From Sphingobacterium sp. (GTDB lineage Bacteria; Bacteroidota; Bacteroidia; Sphingobacteriales; Sphingobacteriaceae): a stretch of DNA of 64,000 bases. Positions 33,623-41,553 of this stretch are shown here, piece after piece. Numbering within the stretch: the first letter of the stretch is position 1; each line of letters begins with the position of its first letter. The DNA lies in NCBI GenBank assembly GCA_031286695.1, contig JAITTY010000005.1:806001-870000 (forward strand), in the 5' to 3' direction. Below the pieces are notes generated by a model, which made no database searches, was not told the DNA's origin, and saw only the letters and a list, made by a program, of their open reading frames with translations. The position numbers and the translations under genes were made by a program.

Positions 33623-35188
33623 CTAAAAATAACGTACATAAAAATAGAGCACCAACACCGTTATAATGATCCACCATAAGGTCGGATTTCGAAATCCACG
33701 GTAAGCGGCTTTATCCTGATCTGGCACCTGAAAAGAATCGCCCGTCAACACCAGATTTTTCAACCTTGCTTCGGAGACCGCAGGTGTCAACAAACTGACC
33801 ACTGCGCAAGCAAGCATACAAGTCCAGAATACAATGCCTGTTCTATTAAAAAACGGCATTTCAGGTAATGTATATTCCAAAAGTAAAGAAAGGGGAATTG
33901 TCAATAAACCTGCTGTCAAAGCACCTTGCGATGTGGTTCTTTTCCAAAAAACCCCCATTAAAAACATCGTTGCAATGCCTGGCGTAAAAAGACCATACAG
34001 ATTCATCAAATAAAGGAAAACCGGTTTATCCGAATAACTGATCAGCACGACCGCGCTCATGATTCCGAGCACGATAATAGCGACTCCGGCACGCTTACCA
34101 AAACGGACGGCTTCGTAGTCGCTTGCATTTTTATTAATATACTGGCTATAGATATCCACGGTCAGAATTGTTGTACAGGAATTGATCGCTCCTGAAATAT
34201 GGGACATGATCGCCGAAATTAATCCAGCCATCACCAACCCTACCAGACCTTTGGGCAATAAGGTTTCCACCAGTGTTGCAAACAGCAAATCGGGCTGATC
34301 GAGATGCGGCAGGAATTTTGGAGCCACCAATGCTGGAATAGTAATAATCAATGGAACCAAAAATTTAAGATAGTCACCAAAGATAACTCCCATACGCCCA
34401 TGCCATTCATTTTTTGCCGCCAATACGCGTTGCACAATAAACTGGTTCGTAGCACAATAAAACACGCTGATACACAACAATCCGCCTAAATACATGGTCC
34501 AAGGAAAGTCAGGATCAGAAGCGGGATAAAACATTTTCCAATCCTTGGAGGATTCTACTACAGACTGAAAACCTCCTGCAGCATCTAGGGTGGCAAAAGT
34601 TAATACGATTCCCCCCAGCACCAAAATGACAAGCTGCACCATCTCCGTCCATATCACCGCTTTTAACCCACCTAATACGGTATATAAACCGGTCAAAATA
34701 GCCATTCCAAAAATGCTGTATAAAATTGGAATGCCGAATAAGGCGTGCAGCGACAGACCGCCCAAATAAAGAACTGCCCCAATCTCCACAAATACATAAG
34801 TAAACAAGATCAAGATAGCATAAAGCACCCGGGTAGCGTTGCCATATCTCTTTTCGAGGTACTCAGGTATCGTATAGAAACCGTTACGGATATAAAAAGG
34901 GAGAAATATCCATAATAATGCATTAAAACCGATTAGAATCGCCCCCCATTCTAGCGTAATCGCGACAAAACCACGACTATATGCAGCGCCCATAGCACCA
35001 ACAAGATGATGGCTGCTGATATTTGCAGCGATGATACTCCCCCCAATCATCCACCAGGGCAGCTTATCGCCTGCAAGAAAATAGTCCCGCTTCGAGGCGG
35101 AGTTTTTTTTCGAAGCGTATAAGCCCAATACCACTATACCAATAATATATACGGCAAAAATAACGACATCAATCCAATCGAGTTTCAT
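33623..35188 (-). CDS. Sodium:solute symporter (SSS family)
   Basis: This 521-residue inner-membrane protein has about fourteen hydrophobic segments and the SSS/SGLT family hallmarks: MIGGSIIAANISSHHLVGAMGAAY in the second helix, GFYTIPEYLEKRYG after the third, and GLISAIMSHISGAINSCTTILTVDIY near residue 320, which belongs to the sodium site region. It most resembles the sugar-transporting branch. It overlaps the ceramidase-fold gene by 20 bp. It is the only inner-membrane importer in the left operon, so it is the likely entry route for the oligosaccharide product or monomer. Confidence 0.92.
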   Translation of the reverse strand: MKLDWIDVVIFAVYIIGIVVLGLYASKKNSASKRDYFLAGDKLPWWMIGGSIIAANISSHHLVGAMGAAYSRGFVAITLEWGAILIGFNALLWIFLPFYIRNGFYTIPEYLEKRYGNATRVLYAILILFTYVFVEIGAVLYLGGLSLHALFGIPILYSIFGMAILTGLYTVLGGLKAVIWTEMVQLVILVLGGIVLTFATLDAAGGFQSVVESSKDWKMFYPASDPDFPWTMYLGGLLCISVFYCATNQFIVQRVLAAKNEWHGRMGVIFGDYLKFLVPLIITIPALVAPKFLPHLDQPDLLFATLVETLLPKGLVGLVMAGLISAIMSHISGAINSCTTILTVDIYSQYINKNASDYEAVRFGKRAGVAIIVLGIMSAVVLISYSDKPVFLYLMNLYGLFTPGIATMFLMGVFWKRTTSQGALTAGLLTIPLSLLLEYTLPEMPFFNRTGIVFWTCMLACAVVSLLTPAVSEARLKNLVLTGDSFQVPDQDKAAYRGFRNPTLWWIIITVLVLYFYVRYF

Positions 35189-36560
35189 CGGTCAATAATG
35201 TTTGAATTCCTAATTTAGTTTGTTCAATAAGTATTTCAAGACCACCGCTGGCATAGGGGCTTTGCCACACGGCATAAATATCCTTATCATAAAGCTCCTT
35301 CGGTGCGAGGTAACCCACATAACCATTCGCGATATTGATAAAAACGATTGTATGATCTGGAAATTCGGCTCTCACTTCGATTTGATAACAGGAATAAGCT
35401 TCGTTGGCCTGCGCCACTAAGACAGCATCCCCCATTTTCCAGATCCACACCGGAATAATAGCATCCTCTTGATCGCCGATAGATTTGCGGGTATTATATT
35501 TCCGCCAAAGGCGATCTTTCATAACACGGTCCGTACAGCGTTCGTATTCACTCAAAATTGCTTCGGGACTAGGCAGCTTTTTGTAAGGCACTTTGATCGA
35601 TAATACCTTTTGCTTAAAATCGGTTGAAGCGCGCTGTTCCCGAAATCCCCAACAGGCCAGTGGAGCTCCCGAAATCAAGGATTCCTTAAAAACCCAGTTT
35701 TTATGACTACGCTGTTCCTGGGCCAGCGTCGCAAGCACAGCATAGCCCAACTGCTTCCCGTTGGCTTCGACCAGTGCCGGATCTTTTACATACTGTCTCC
35801 GTGGAGCCAAATCACCTGATGCACCCTGTAAAAAAAGACAAGGCACGGATAACGAGCGCTCTACTGTATTCCGCATTTCGCCAACAAAATCGGGTGAGAG
35901 CAAATTGTTCTCGTGAGCAAAGCTGGTTGGGTGGCAGGCATAATTACAAATAACAGCTTTTAAGCTTTCAGTTTCATCATATAACCGTCCGACCAACAAG
36001 GTTGTATCCGCCTCTTTCAAGGGATTGTAACCAATCAGATAATGAGAGTCCACTTCCAGATCGCGATTACTGGCCAAATCACATACACCATAACTCCAGG
36101 TTAGACTTCCGTTAAACAGCCCACTTTGTGCCATTTCAACACAAGATATCGCCTGTTGTTTGAGGAATTCAAGGTAGGGCGAAATCAGTTCACCTCCAGG
36201 TTGCGCTGAATCTGTCGAACAGATACTAGGCCCGGCATGAGTATGCGATAGCGCAAAAATCAGCTGCGATTCAGCCAGATTAAAATGACTGAGCAATGCT
36301 AATCGCAAATTTTGTTCATCAGCTGCATTTTTCCACCAGCCTAAATCAGCTGTTAGCAGAATTGCGGGCAAGCCATCCCAGGATTGCATATATAGACAAT
36401 GCATCATCAAAGGCTGATGAACAGCCGTTGCCTGGTCAAATGCAGCCGCCCCCCAATTACGGGAATAGATACCGACCGGTGGAGTAATATCACATTGGCT
36501 AAGTCCAAATCGTGCGCACAAGCTACCTGTCGTTTCTTTCAAGAGGTCTTTCTGTTTCAT
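35169..36560 (-). CDS. Neutral-ceramidase-fold hydrolase, cytoplasmic
   Basis: This 463-residue protein matches the N-terminal catalytic domain of neutral/alkaline non-lysosomal ceramidases. LSQCDITPPVGIYSRNWG is the typical start, FALSHTHAGPSI carries the HxH zinc ligands, and LFLQGASGDLAPRR is the conserved GxxGD(L/V)xP loop. No signal peptide precedes this start and the C-terminal immunoglobulin-like domain of true ceramidases is absent. Bacteroidota use such proteins inside sugar-catabolic operons, so an N-acyl-sugar or lactone substrate is more likely than ceramide. It starts 3 bp after the SDR gene stop. Confidence 0.8.
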   Translation of the reverse strand: MKQKDLLKETTGSLCARFGLSQCDITPPVGIYSRNWGAAAFDQATAVHQPLMMHCLYMQSWDGLPAILLTADLGWWKNAADEQNLRLALLSHFNLAESQLIFALSHTHAGPSICSTDSAQPGGELISPYLEFLKQQAISCVEMAQSGLFNGSLTWSYGVCDLASNRDLEVDSHYLIGYNPLKEADTTLLVGRLYDETESLKAVICNYACHPTSFAHENNLLSPDFVGEMRNTVERSLSVPCLFLQGASGDLAPRRQYVKDPALVEANGKQLGYAVLATLAQEQRSHKNWVFKESLISGAPLACWGFREQRASTDFKQKVLSIKVPYKKLPSPEAILSEYERCTDRVMKDRLWRKYNTRKSIGDQEDAIIPVWIWKMGDAVLVAQANEAYSCYQIEVRAEFPDHTIVFINIANGYVGYLAPKELYDKDIYAVWQSPYASGGLEILIEQTKLGIQTLLTDETRLD

Positions 36561-36563
36561 AAA

Positions 36564-37331
36564 TTAGGGTCTAATCAAAGATAGTCCACCATCCATCACA
36601 ATTGCGGTACCAGTCATATGTTTACAATTGTCTGAACAGATCCAAAGCACCTGTTTTGCAACCTCTTCAGCTTCAATAATCTGCCCGAGTGGCACCACAG
36701 CCTTTGCTTTCATTTGAAGTTCAGTATTCGATGACCAGACAACTTTACTCAAGCCGGCATTGACATAGCCAGGCGCAATCTCGTTGACACGAATTCCATA
36801 TGCTGCATATTCAAGAGCCATGGCTTGGCAAAGCATACGCAGGCCAGCCTTAGAGACACTATAGGCCGGTAAATTTTGATGTACGGCATGTGCGGCCCAG
36901 CTACCCATAAAAACGATCGAACCTGCAAGCTCAGTCTCCACAAATGACTTCGCACAGGCATTCGCCAAGAAGAATGAACCGTCGAGATTAACGGCCATTT
37001 CATTCTTCCATTCCTCATTGCTTAACGAGCTGAAATTTTTAATCGTGACACATGCGGCATTCGCGATACAGATGGAAATTGCCCCCAGCTCCTGCCTTAT
37101 CCGTGTCACCCAAGCGTCCACCTGTCTACCATCCGCCACATCGACCTGATCATAAAATAGGCTCGCTCCAGCGTCATCCAACAAGGGCCACCGCGCTCTA
37201 GCCACATGGGGTTCAAACCGATCCGAGATACATACAATGGCCTGCTGGGTCAAAAATGCTTCAGCCATAGCCCTTCCGATATCACCAAGCCCCCCACTGA
37301 TCAATACGACTTTATTCTTATATTCCTCCAT
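36564..37331 (-). CDS. SDR family oxidoreductase
   Basis: This 255-residue classical short-chain dehydrogenase has the cofactor loop SGGLGDIGRAMAE (G-x3-G-x-G type), IANAA at residue 93, the catalytic serine in FMGSWAAH and YSVSKAGLRML (YxxxK, near residue 160). The C-terminal MTGTAIVMDGGLSL is typical. It would oxidise or reduce a hydroxyl or keto group with NAD(P)(H). It lies 16 bp after the dehydratase gene in the catabolic operon. Sugar-acid or keto-sugar substrates fit the neighbours. Confidence 0.92.
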   Translation of the reverse strand: MEEYKNKVVLISGGLGDIGRAMAEAFLTQQAIVCISDRFEPHVARARWPLLDDAGASLFYDQVDVADGRQVDAWVTRIRQELGAISICIANAACVTIKNFSSLSNEEWKNEMAVNLDGSFFLANACAKSFVETELAGSIVFMGSWAAHAVHQNLPAYSVSKAGLRMLCQAMALEYAAYGIRVNEIAPGYVNAGLSKVVWSSNTELQMKAKAVVPLGQIIEAEEVAKQVLWICSDNCKHMTGTAIVMDGGLSLIRP

Positions 37332-37347
37332 TATCGCTATTTTTAGA

Positions 37348-38526
37348 CTACCAATCCCCTACACTACCGTCTTTATAGAAGGTTCGCTGTAATATTTCCT
37401 GTTGAAAAGGGTGCTTCTTTACCTCTGCTTCATTGATTTCAATACCCAAACCAGCGCGCGTATTCGGTCGAACAATCCGCCCTTTCTCTTGCACCGTAAA
37501 TCCTTCGGTAACCACATCCTGACGCCATTCGACGTCCTTATGCACACTTTCACAAATAATATAGGATGGTGTTGCAAACCCCAGTTCAATGGAAGCTGCC
37601 GTACTCACGGGTCCCTGTGGATTATGTGGTGCCATAGATACCCGATACGCATCGGCCAAGGCTCCAATTTTACGCGCTTCAGTCAGACCGCCACAATGGG
37701 TAATATCTGGCTGTATAACACTTATAGCACGCTTTTCGAGCATATCCCGGAATGCATGTACACCAATCAAACGCTCTCCAGAAGCAATGGGTGTTGAGAC
37801 AGCACGTTGGATCAAGGCAATATCTTCCATGGTCTCTGGCCAGCATGGCTCTTCAAAGAAATACAGACCATACGGCTCCAATGCTTTCGCAAATTGCATC
37901 CCCATTCGAGGGCTTGGCCGCGCATGGCAATCCACCATAATATCAATATCATCGCCAACAGCGTCACGCATCGCCTTCACGCAAGCTTCAGCATATTTAA
38001 TTGGGCGTAGACCTTCTAAGGACATTGTCTCTGGAACAGCCATCGATTTAAAAGCGGTAAAACCCTCATCAACAGCTTTTAGTGCAAGATCACCAAATCG
38101 TTTGGCATCATCCGGAGCAGTCTCATAAAAATCCTCCATTCGACCTCCCCCTAAATGACAATACAAACGGATATAATCACGTACACGACCTCCCCACAAC
38201 TCGTGACAAGGAACATTGTGAATTTTTCCTAAAATATCCCATAAAGCGATGTCGATACCACTGATGGCCGTACCGCGAACGATCCCGTTTCCATGCCAGA
38301 AGTGCTGTCTATACATCATCTGCCACAGGTATTCAATACGACGCGGATCTTCACCGATCAACAATTGAGAAATATCTTTGATTGCTCCGACCACACTTTG
38401 CGTATGCCATTCCAAGGTGGCTTCGCCCCAGCCCCAAAGTCCGGGCTGATCGGTCATAATTTTGACAAAAATCCAATTTCGCATGCGCGCATGGCATACA
38501 AAGGTTTCAATAGCGGTTATTTTCAT
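37348..38526 (-). CDS. Mandelate racemase/muconate lactonizing family dehydratase
   Basis: This 392-residue protein is of the enolase superfamily, near D-galactonate dehydratases. D199-x-H201 ([10 protein letters not shown]) provides the first metal ligand and base, [10 protein letters not shown] the second glutamate, ASGERL the third, and [12 protein letters not shown] the catalytic histidine near residue 320. The family removes water from sugar acids such as galactonate, mannonate or gluconate to form 2-keto-3-deoxy acids. The DapA-like aldolase gene in the same predicted regulon could cleave that product. It is the second gene of the minus-strand operon. Confidence 0.92.
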   Translation of the reverse strand: MKITAIETFVCHARMRNWIFVKIMTDQPGLWGWGEATLEWHTQSVVGAIKDISQLLIGEDPRRIEYLWQMMYRQHFWHGNGIVRGTAISGIDIALWDILGKIHNVPCHELWGGRVRDYIRLYCHLGGGRMEDFYETAPDDAKRFGDLALKAVDEGFTAFKSMAVPETMSLEGLRPIKYAEACVKAMRDAVGDDIDIMVDCHARPSPRMGMQFAKALEPYGLYFFEEPCWPETMEDIALIQRAVSTPIASGERLIGVHAFRDMLEKRAISVIQPDITHCGGLTEARKIGALADAYRVSMAPHNPQGPVSTAASIELGFATPSYIICESVHKDVEWRQDVVTEGFTVQEKGRIVRPNTRAGLGIEINEAEVKKHPFQQEILQRTFYKDGSVGDW

Positions 38527-38535
38527 AGTTAGGGT

Positions 38536-39858
38536 TTACAAACTTTTTATTACGCGTTCAGTTGCCTCCAACGTTCTGTCTATATCATCCTCCGTATGCG
38601 CAAAGGAGATACTTCCTTGTTTAATTGGTGCCGGGAAATTGAAAATCCCTTCTTTAATAAGCTTTTTACGATATTGGGTATCCAGTTCAAAGTTGTGGTT
38701 ATCCAAAATATCATGAAAATTGACTGGCGCATGGTCCATAAAATATGTACAGAAGGCAGATCCTTGACGTGCAACATAAAATGGTACGCCTAATTTAGGA
38801 AATATTTCGTTATATCCCTGTTCCAAACGCGTACCAAGTGCTTCTACGTGCTCATAAACACGATGCTCGGCGCTTCCTAGTTTTTTCAGGGTCGCGATCG
38901 CCGCCGCAGTCGTTAAAGGAAAAGCATTAAAAGTACCGGCAATCATAACGCGCTTCGACTTATCAGGATCGACAAAGTAATCCATATATTTTTTCTTTCC
39001 TGCAATAACACCCAATGGGTAGCCGTTTGCAACCGCCTTTCCGAAGGTTGAAAGATCCGGCTGAATACCACAGATCGACTGATAGCCCCCCAGCGCATGT
39101 CTAAATCCAGTTTTCACTTCATCAAAGATCAACAGAAATCCATGCTCGTCCGCCATCTTGCGTAAGCCTTCCAAGTAACCTTCCTTCGGCTTTACAATAC
39201 CGATATTCTGCAGAATAGGCTCCAACAAAATACAGGCAACATCATATTTTTGAACCACATACAGCACACTTTCCAAATCGTTGTAGTTGACAATGTGTAC
39301 TAAATCGCTGTGATTTTTGGGAACGCCAGCACTTAATGAATCGAATGGATATTCCCCCGGACTTTGATATGAACCCACATCTGCACGTTGACTGATCACA
39401 TTGCAGGCAACATCGTTATGCCAACCATTGTAGCCCCCCTGCATAACAATCACATGATCACGCCCTGTTACCGCACGGGCAATACGGATCGCATGGTAAG
39501 TCGCTTCCGATCCTGTCGTTGTAATCTGAACACTCTCCACCGAAGGAACAGACTGACAAAAAAGCTCCGCAAACTCACCTTCCAGTAAAGTTGGCCCAGC
39601 CCCCATCAATACCTGCTGTTCCTGCAATGTATGTAACACGGCGGCATTGACATCCGGGTCATTATGTCCCAAAAAGGATGCGGCAAATCCAGCTTGATAA
39701 TCTATGTAGCTATTCCCGTCAATATCTTCGACCAAACTACCATTTCCTTTGACGAAGCAGATATTCGGATCTGACTTTCGATTTAACGATACCACTCCAC
39801 CAGGTATCCATCTTGCATTCTCCCGCAGTATTGCGGCTGATTTTTCATTTTCTTGCAT
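38536..39858 (-). CDS. Class III aminotransferase, glutamate-1-semialdehyde aminomutase-like
   Basis: This 440-residue PLP enzyme resembles glutamate-1-semialdehyde 2,1-aminomutase in its start (VSLNRKSDPNICFVKGNGSLVEDIDGNSYIDY) and carries the PLP lysine at K274 in STFGKAVANGYPLG, preceded by LLIFDEVKTGFR with the PLP-ring Asp. Here it is the first gene of a catabolic operon, not of heme synthesis, so it probably removes an amino group from an amino-sugar acid or beta-amino acid. The operator pair at 39957-39990 lies just upstream. Confidence 0.9.
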   Translation of the reverse strand: MQENEKSAAILRENARWIPGGVVSLNRKSDPNICFVKGNGSLVEDIDGNSYIDYQAGFAASFLGHNDPDVNAAVLHTLQEQQVLMGAGPTLLEGEFAELFCQSVPSVESVQITTTGSEATYHAIRIARAVTGRDHVIVMQGGYNGWHNDVACNVISQRADVGSYQSPGEYPFDSLSAGVPKNHSDLVHIVNYNDLESVLYVVQKYDVACILLEPILQNIGIVKPKEGYLEGLRKMADEHGFLLIFDEVKTGFRHALGGYQSICGIQPDLSTFGKAVANGYPLGVIAGKKKYMDYFVDPDKSKRVMIAGTFNAFPLTTAAAIATLKKLGSAEHRVYEHVEALGTRLEQGYNEIFPKLGVPFYVARQGSAFCTYFMDHAPVNFHDILDNHNFELDTQYRKKLIKEGIFNFPAPIKQGSISFAHTEDDIDRTLEATERVIKSL

Positions 39859-39956
39859 GCCTATTAAAAGTTTTGCTATTTGTTATTGTTATAATTGGAC
39901 GATGACTGCTAAACATGCTGCAGTCATCAATAATATGTATTTCAATACCTATTACT

Positions 39957-39990
39957 TTATGTATACCAAATTACAATATTTTTGTATACA
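39957..39990. promoter_or_regulatory. Twin GntR-type sites, aminotransferase/SMP-30 divergent region
   Basis: TTATGTATACCAAA (centre 39963.5) and TTTGTATACATTT (centre 39986.5) share the GTATAC core and are 23 bp apart. They lie between the divergent aminotransferase and SMP-30 genes. The second overlaps a TAnnTTTA -7-like sequence for SMP-30, which fits repression. Confidence 0.65.
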
Positions 39991-40018
39991 TTTAAAATAA
40001 ATTTTAAAATTTTTAAAA

Positions 40019-40816
40019 ATGAACATTCTCATTGAAGGACTTCTTTTCCCAGAAGGCCCCGCTTTCGACCGAGCGGGTGGCATATGGCTTGTGGAGAAAG
40101 AAGCAGGAAACTTAGTTTATTACAAAGACAATCAGCATAGCAGGATAACTGTGGGCGGACATCCCAACGGCATTGCAATCGATAAGAAAGGAGTGATTTG
40201 GTTTTGCGACTCACAACAAAACAGCATCCGTCGCTATGATCCCTTCGACAAAACCACAACGACAATAGTTACAGAAATCGCAGGAAAGCCATTAAAAATG
40301 CCCAACGACTTATGTTTTGACACCGACGGAAACCTACTATTCTCCTGCCCGGGAAATGACCTGGAAGATGGCACAGGCTACCTATGCTGCTTAAATAAAC
40401 AGGATGAGCTTACGAAAATCCACACAGGCCTTTTTTACCCAAACGGATTGGCCTTTGCGGCAGACAAGCGCACGCTTTTTGTCGCTGAAACAGGCACAAA
40501 ATGGATCTGGAAAATGCACTGGAACAGCTTGACACAACAGGTGGAAAACATCGAAAAATTCATAGAAACAGGAGGTCTTATTGGCCCAGATGGAATCGCT
40601 TTCGATCAGGACAACCAGCTTTATGCCGCTATCTATGGATCACAACACATCCTATCCATTAATACCAAAAACAAGACGACAGAGAAAATACCTACACCGG
40701 GGAAGAATCCAACAAACTGTGCTTTAGACCCAAAAGGCATTCAGGGACTTATGATTACAGAAGCTGAAAAAGGACAATTATTACAGTGGAATAGCACAAA
40801 AAAGGGTCTATTGTAA
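40019..40816 (+). CDS. SMP-30/gluconolactonase family protein
   Basis: This 265-residue six-bladed beta-propeller enzyme hydrolyses sugar lactones. Blades begin with LLFPEGPAFDRAGGIWLVE, GGHPNGIAIDKKGVIWFCD, KMPNDLCFDTDGNLLFSC, YPNGLAFAADKRTLFVAE and GPDGIAFDQDNQLYAAIYG, with the metal-binding Glu, Asn and Asp residues of the family. It is transcribed away from the catabolic operon and shares its operator region. With the sorbosone-type dehydrogenase encoded further right, it could open the lactone made by sugar oxidation. Its stop codon lies in the loop of the shared terminator. Confidence 0.9.
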   Translation: MNILIEGLLFPEGPAFDRAGGIWLVEKEAGNLVYYKDNQHSRITVGGHPNGIAIDKKGVIWFCDSQQNSIRRYDPFDKTTTTIVTEIAGKPLKMPNDLCFDTDGNLLFSCPGNDLEDGTGYLCCLNKQDELTKIHTGLFYPNGLAFAADKRTLFVAETGTKWIWKMHWNSLTQQVENIEKFIETGGLIGPDGIAFDQDNQLYAAIYGSQHILSINTKNKTTEKIPTPGKNPTNCALDPKGIQGLMITEAEKGQLLQWNSTKKGLL

Positions 40817-40827
40817 ACAATAGACCC
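40804..40827. terminator. Terminator shared by SMP-30 and gntR
   Basis: GGGTCTATTG (40804-40813) and CAATAGACCC (40818-40827) form a perfect 10-bp stem with a 4-base loop that contains the SMP-30 stop codon. Upstream A residues give a TTTTTT tract for the minus-strand gntR transcript, for which this is a canonical terminator. Activity on the plus strand is likely weaker. Confidence 0.8.
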
Positions 40828-40848
40828 ACTATAAAAATCCAAAAAATA

Positions 40849-41487
40849 TTACACCAGTTCCAAGGCTTCCTGCTCTCCGCGATCCAAATGATGAACTAGG
40901 GTTGTATAGGCTTTATTCCAATCATCCGCTTTCAGCGCATCAACAATAGCGCGATGCTCCTTCTCCGTATCCAGGTAATCTTCCATCTGCCCCATAATAG
41001 CCCCGAGTTTCATATGAAATAAGGGGATGTTACTATTCTTGTAAATAGAAATTAATCTTGAATTGCAGGTCCCCTCAATAATCCGCTCATGAAAACGAAC
41101 ATCCGCCTCACAAGCTCCACCATAATACCCCTTGCTGACCATCTCAGAAAAATCGTTGCAGATCAGCTCCAAATCTTCGATAAGCTCTTTACTTTTCTTT
41201 GAAAACAGAATCTTTAATGCACCTATTTCCAACAACTCACGCAGCTCACGAATATCCTTCACATCTTCGACCGTCATTTTCTTCACAAAGCAGCCGCCTT
41301 TTTCACCAAACTCAACCAGACTCTCACCTGCTAACCGCATAAAAGCCTCACGAACAGCCACTCGACTCACCGTCATCTTATCCGCCCAAGCACTCTCTAC
41401 CAATCTTGCCCCTCCAGCTAGCTGACTGGACAAAATTTTCTTACGTACTTCTAAATAAACTTTATAGGCAAGCGAATCCTCTTTCAT
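40849..41487 (-). CDS. GntR family regulator, FadR/FCD type
   Basis: This 212-residue regulator has an N-terminal GntR winged helix (residues 8-70; MTVSRVAVREAFMRLAGESLVEF) and a C-terminal FCD domain with metal-binding residues in ADVRFHERII and further histidines in TEKEHRAIV and LVHHLDRG. FCD regulators usually sense carboxylates such as uronates or sugar acids. The ATG at 41487 is chosen because the longer frame opens only with TTG at 41508. A perfect ATTGTATACAAT palindrome lies directly before this ATG. The same core occurs in three other control regions nearby, so this protein is the likely regulator of all of them. Confidence 0.88.
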   Translation of the reverse strand: MKEDSLAYKVYLEVRKKILSSQLAGGARLVESAWADKMTVSRVAVREAFMRLAGESLVEFGEKGGCFVKKMTVEDVKDIRELRELLEIGALKILFSKKSKELIEDLELICNDFSEMVSKGYYGGACEADVRFHERIIEGTCNSRLISIYKNSNIPLFHMKLGAIMGQMEDYLDTEKEHRAIVDALKADDWNKAYTTLVHHLDRGEQEALELV

Positions 41488-41499
41488 ATTGTATACAAT
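41488..41499. promoter_or_regulatory. GntR-type operator at the gntR start
   Basis: ATTGTATACAAT is a perfect 12-bp palindrome adjacent to the gntR ATG. GAATAC (41515-41520) and GTATTC (41547-41552) half-like sites lie 24 and 56 bp further upstream of the gene. Binding here would block translation-proximal transcription, which suggests autoregulation. Confidence 0.65.
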
Positions 41500-41553
41500 T
41501 TTATGCAAAAATAAGAATACAAAATCATTAAAAAAATTTAAACAATGTATTCT

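Noticed and set aside
37589..38128. A 179-codon plus-strand frame opposite the enolase-superfamily gene
   Set aside because: The minus-strand frame carries the metal and catalytic motifs, and the antisense product is low-complexity without any recognisable domain.
38536..39858. Assignment as heme-pathway hemL
   Set aside because: The protein is GSAM-like, but it heads a catabolic operon with operator sites shared by sugar genes, so a heme role is unlikely.
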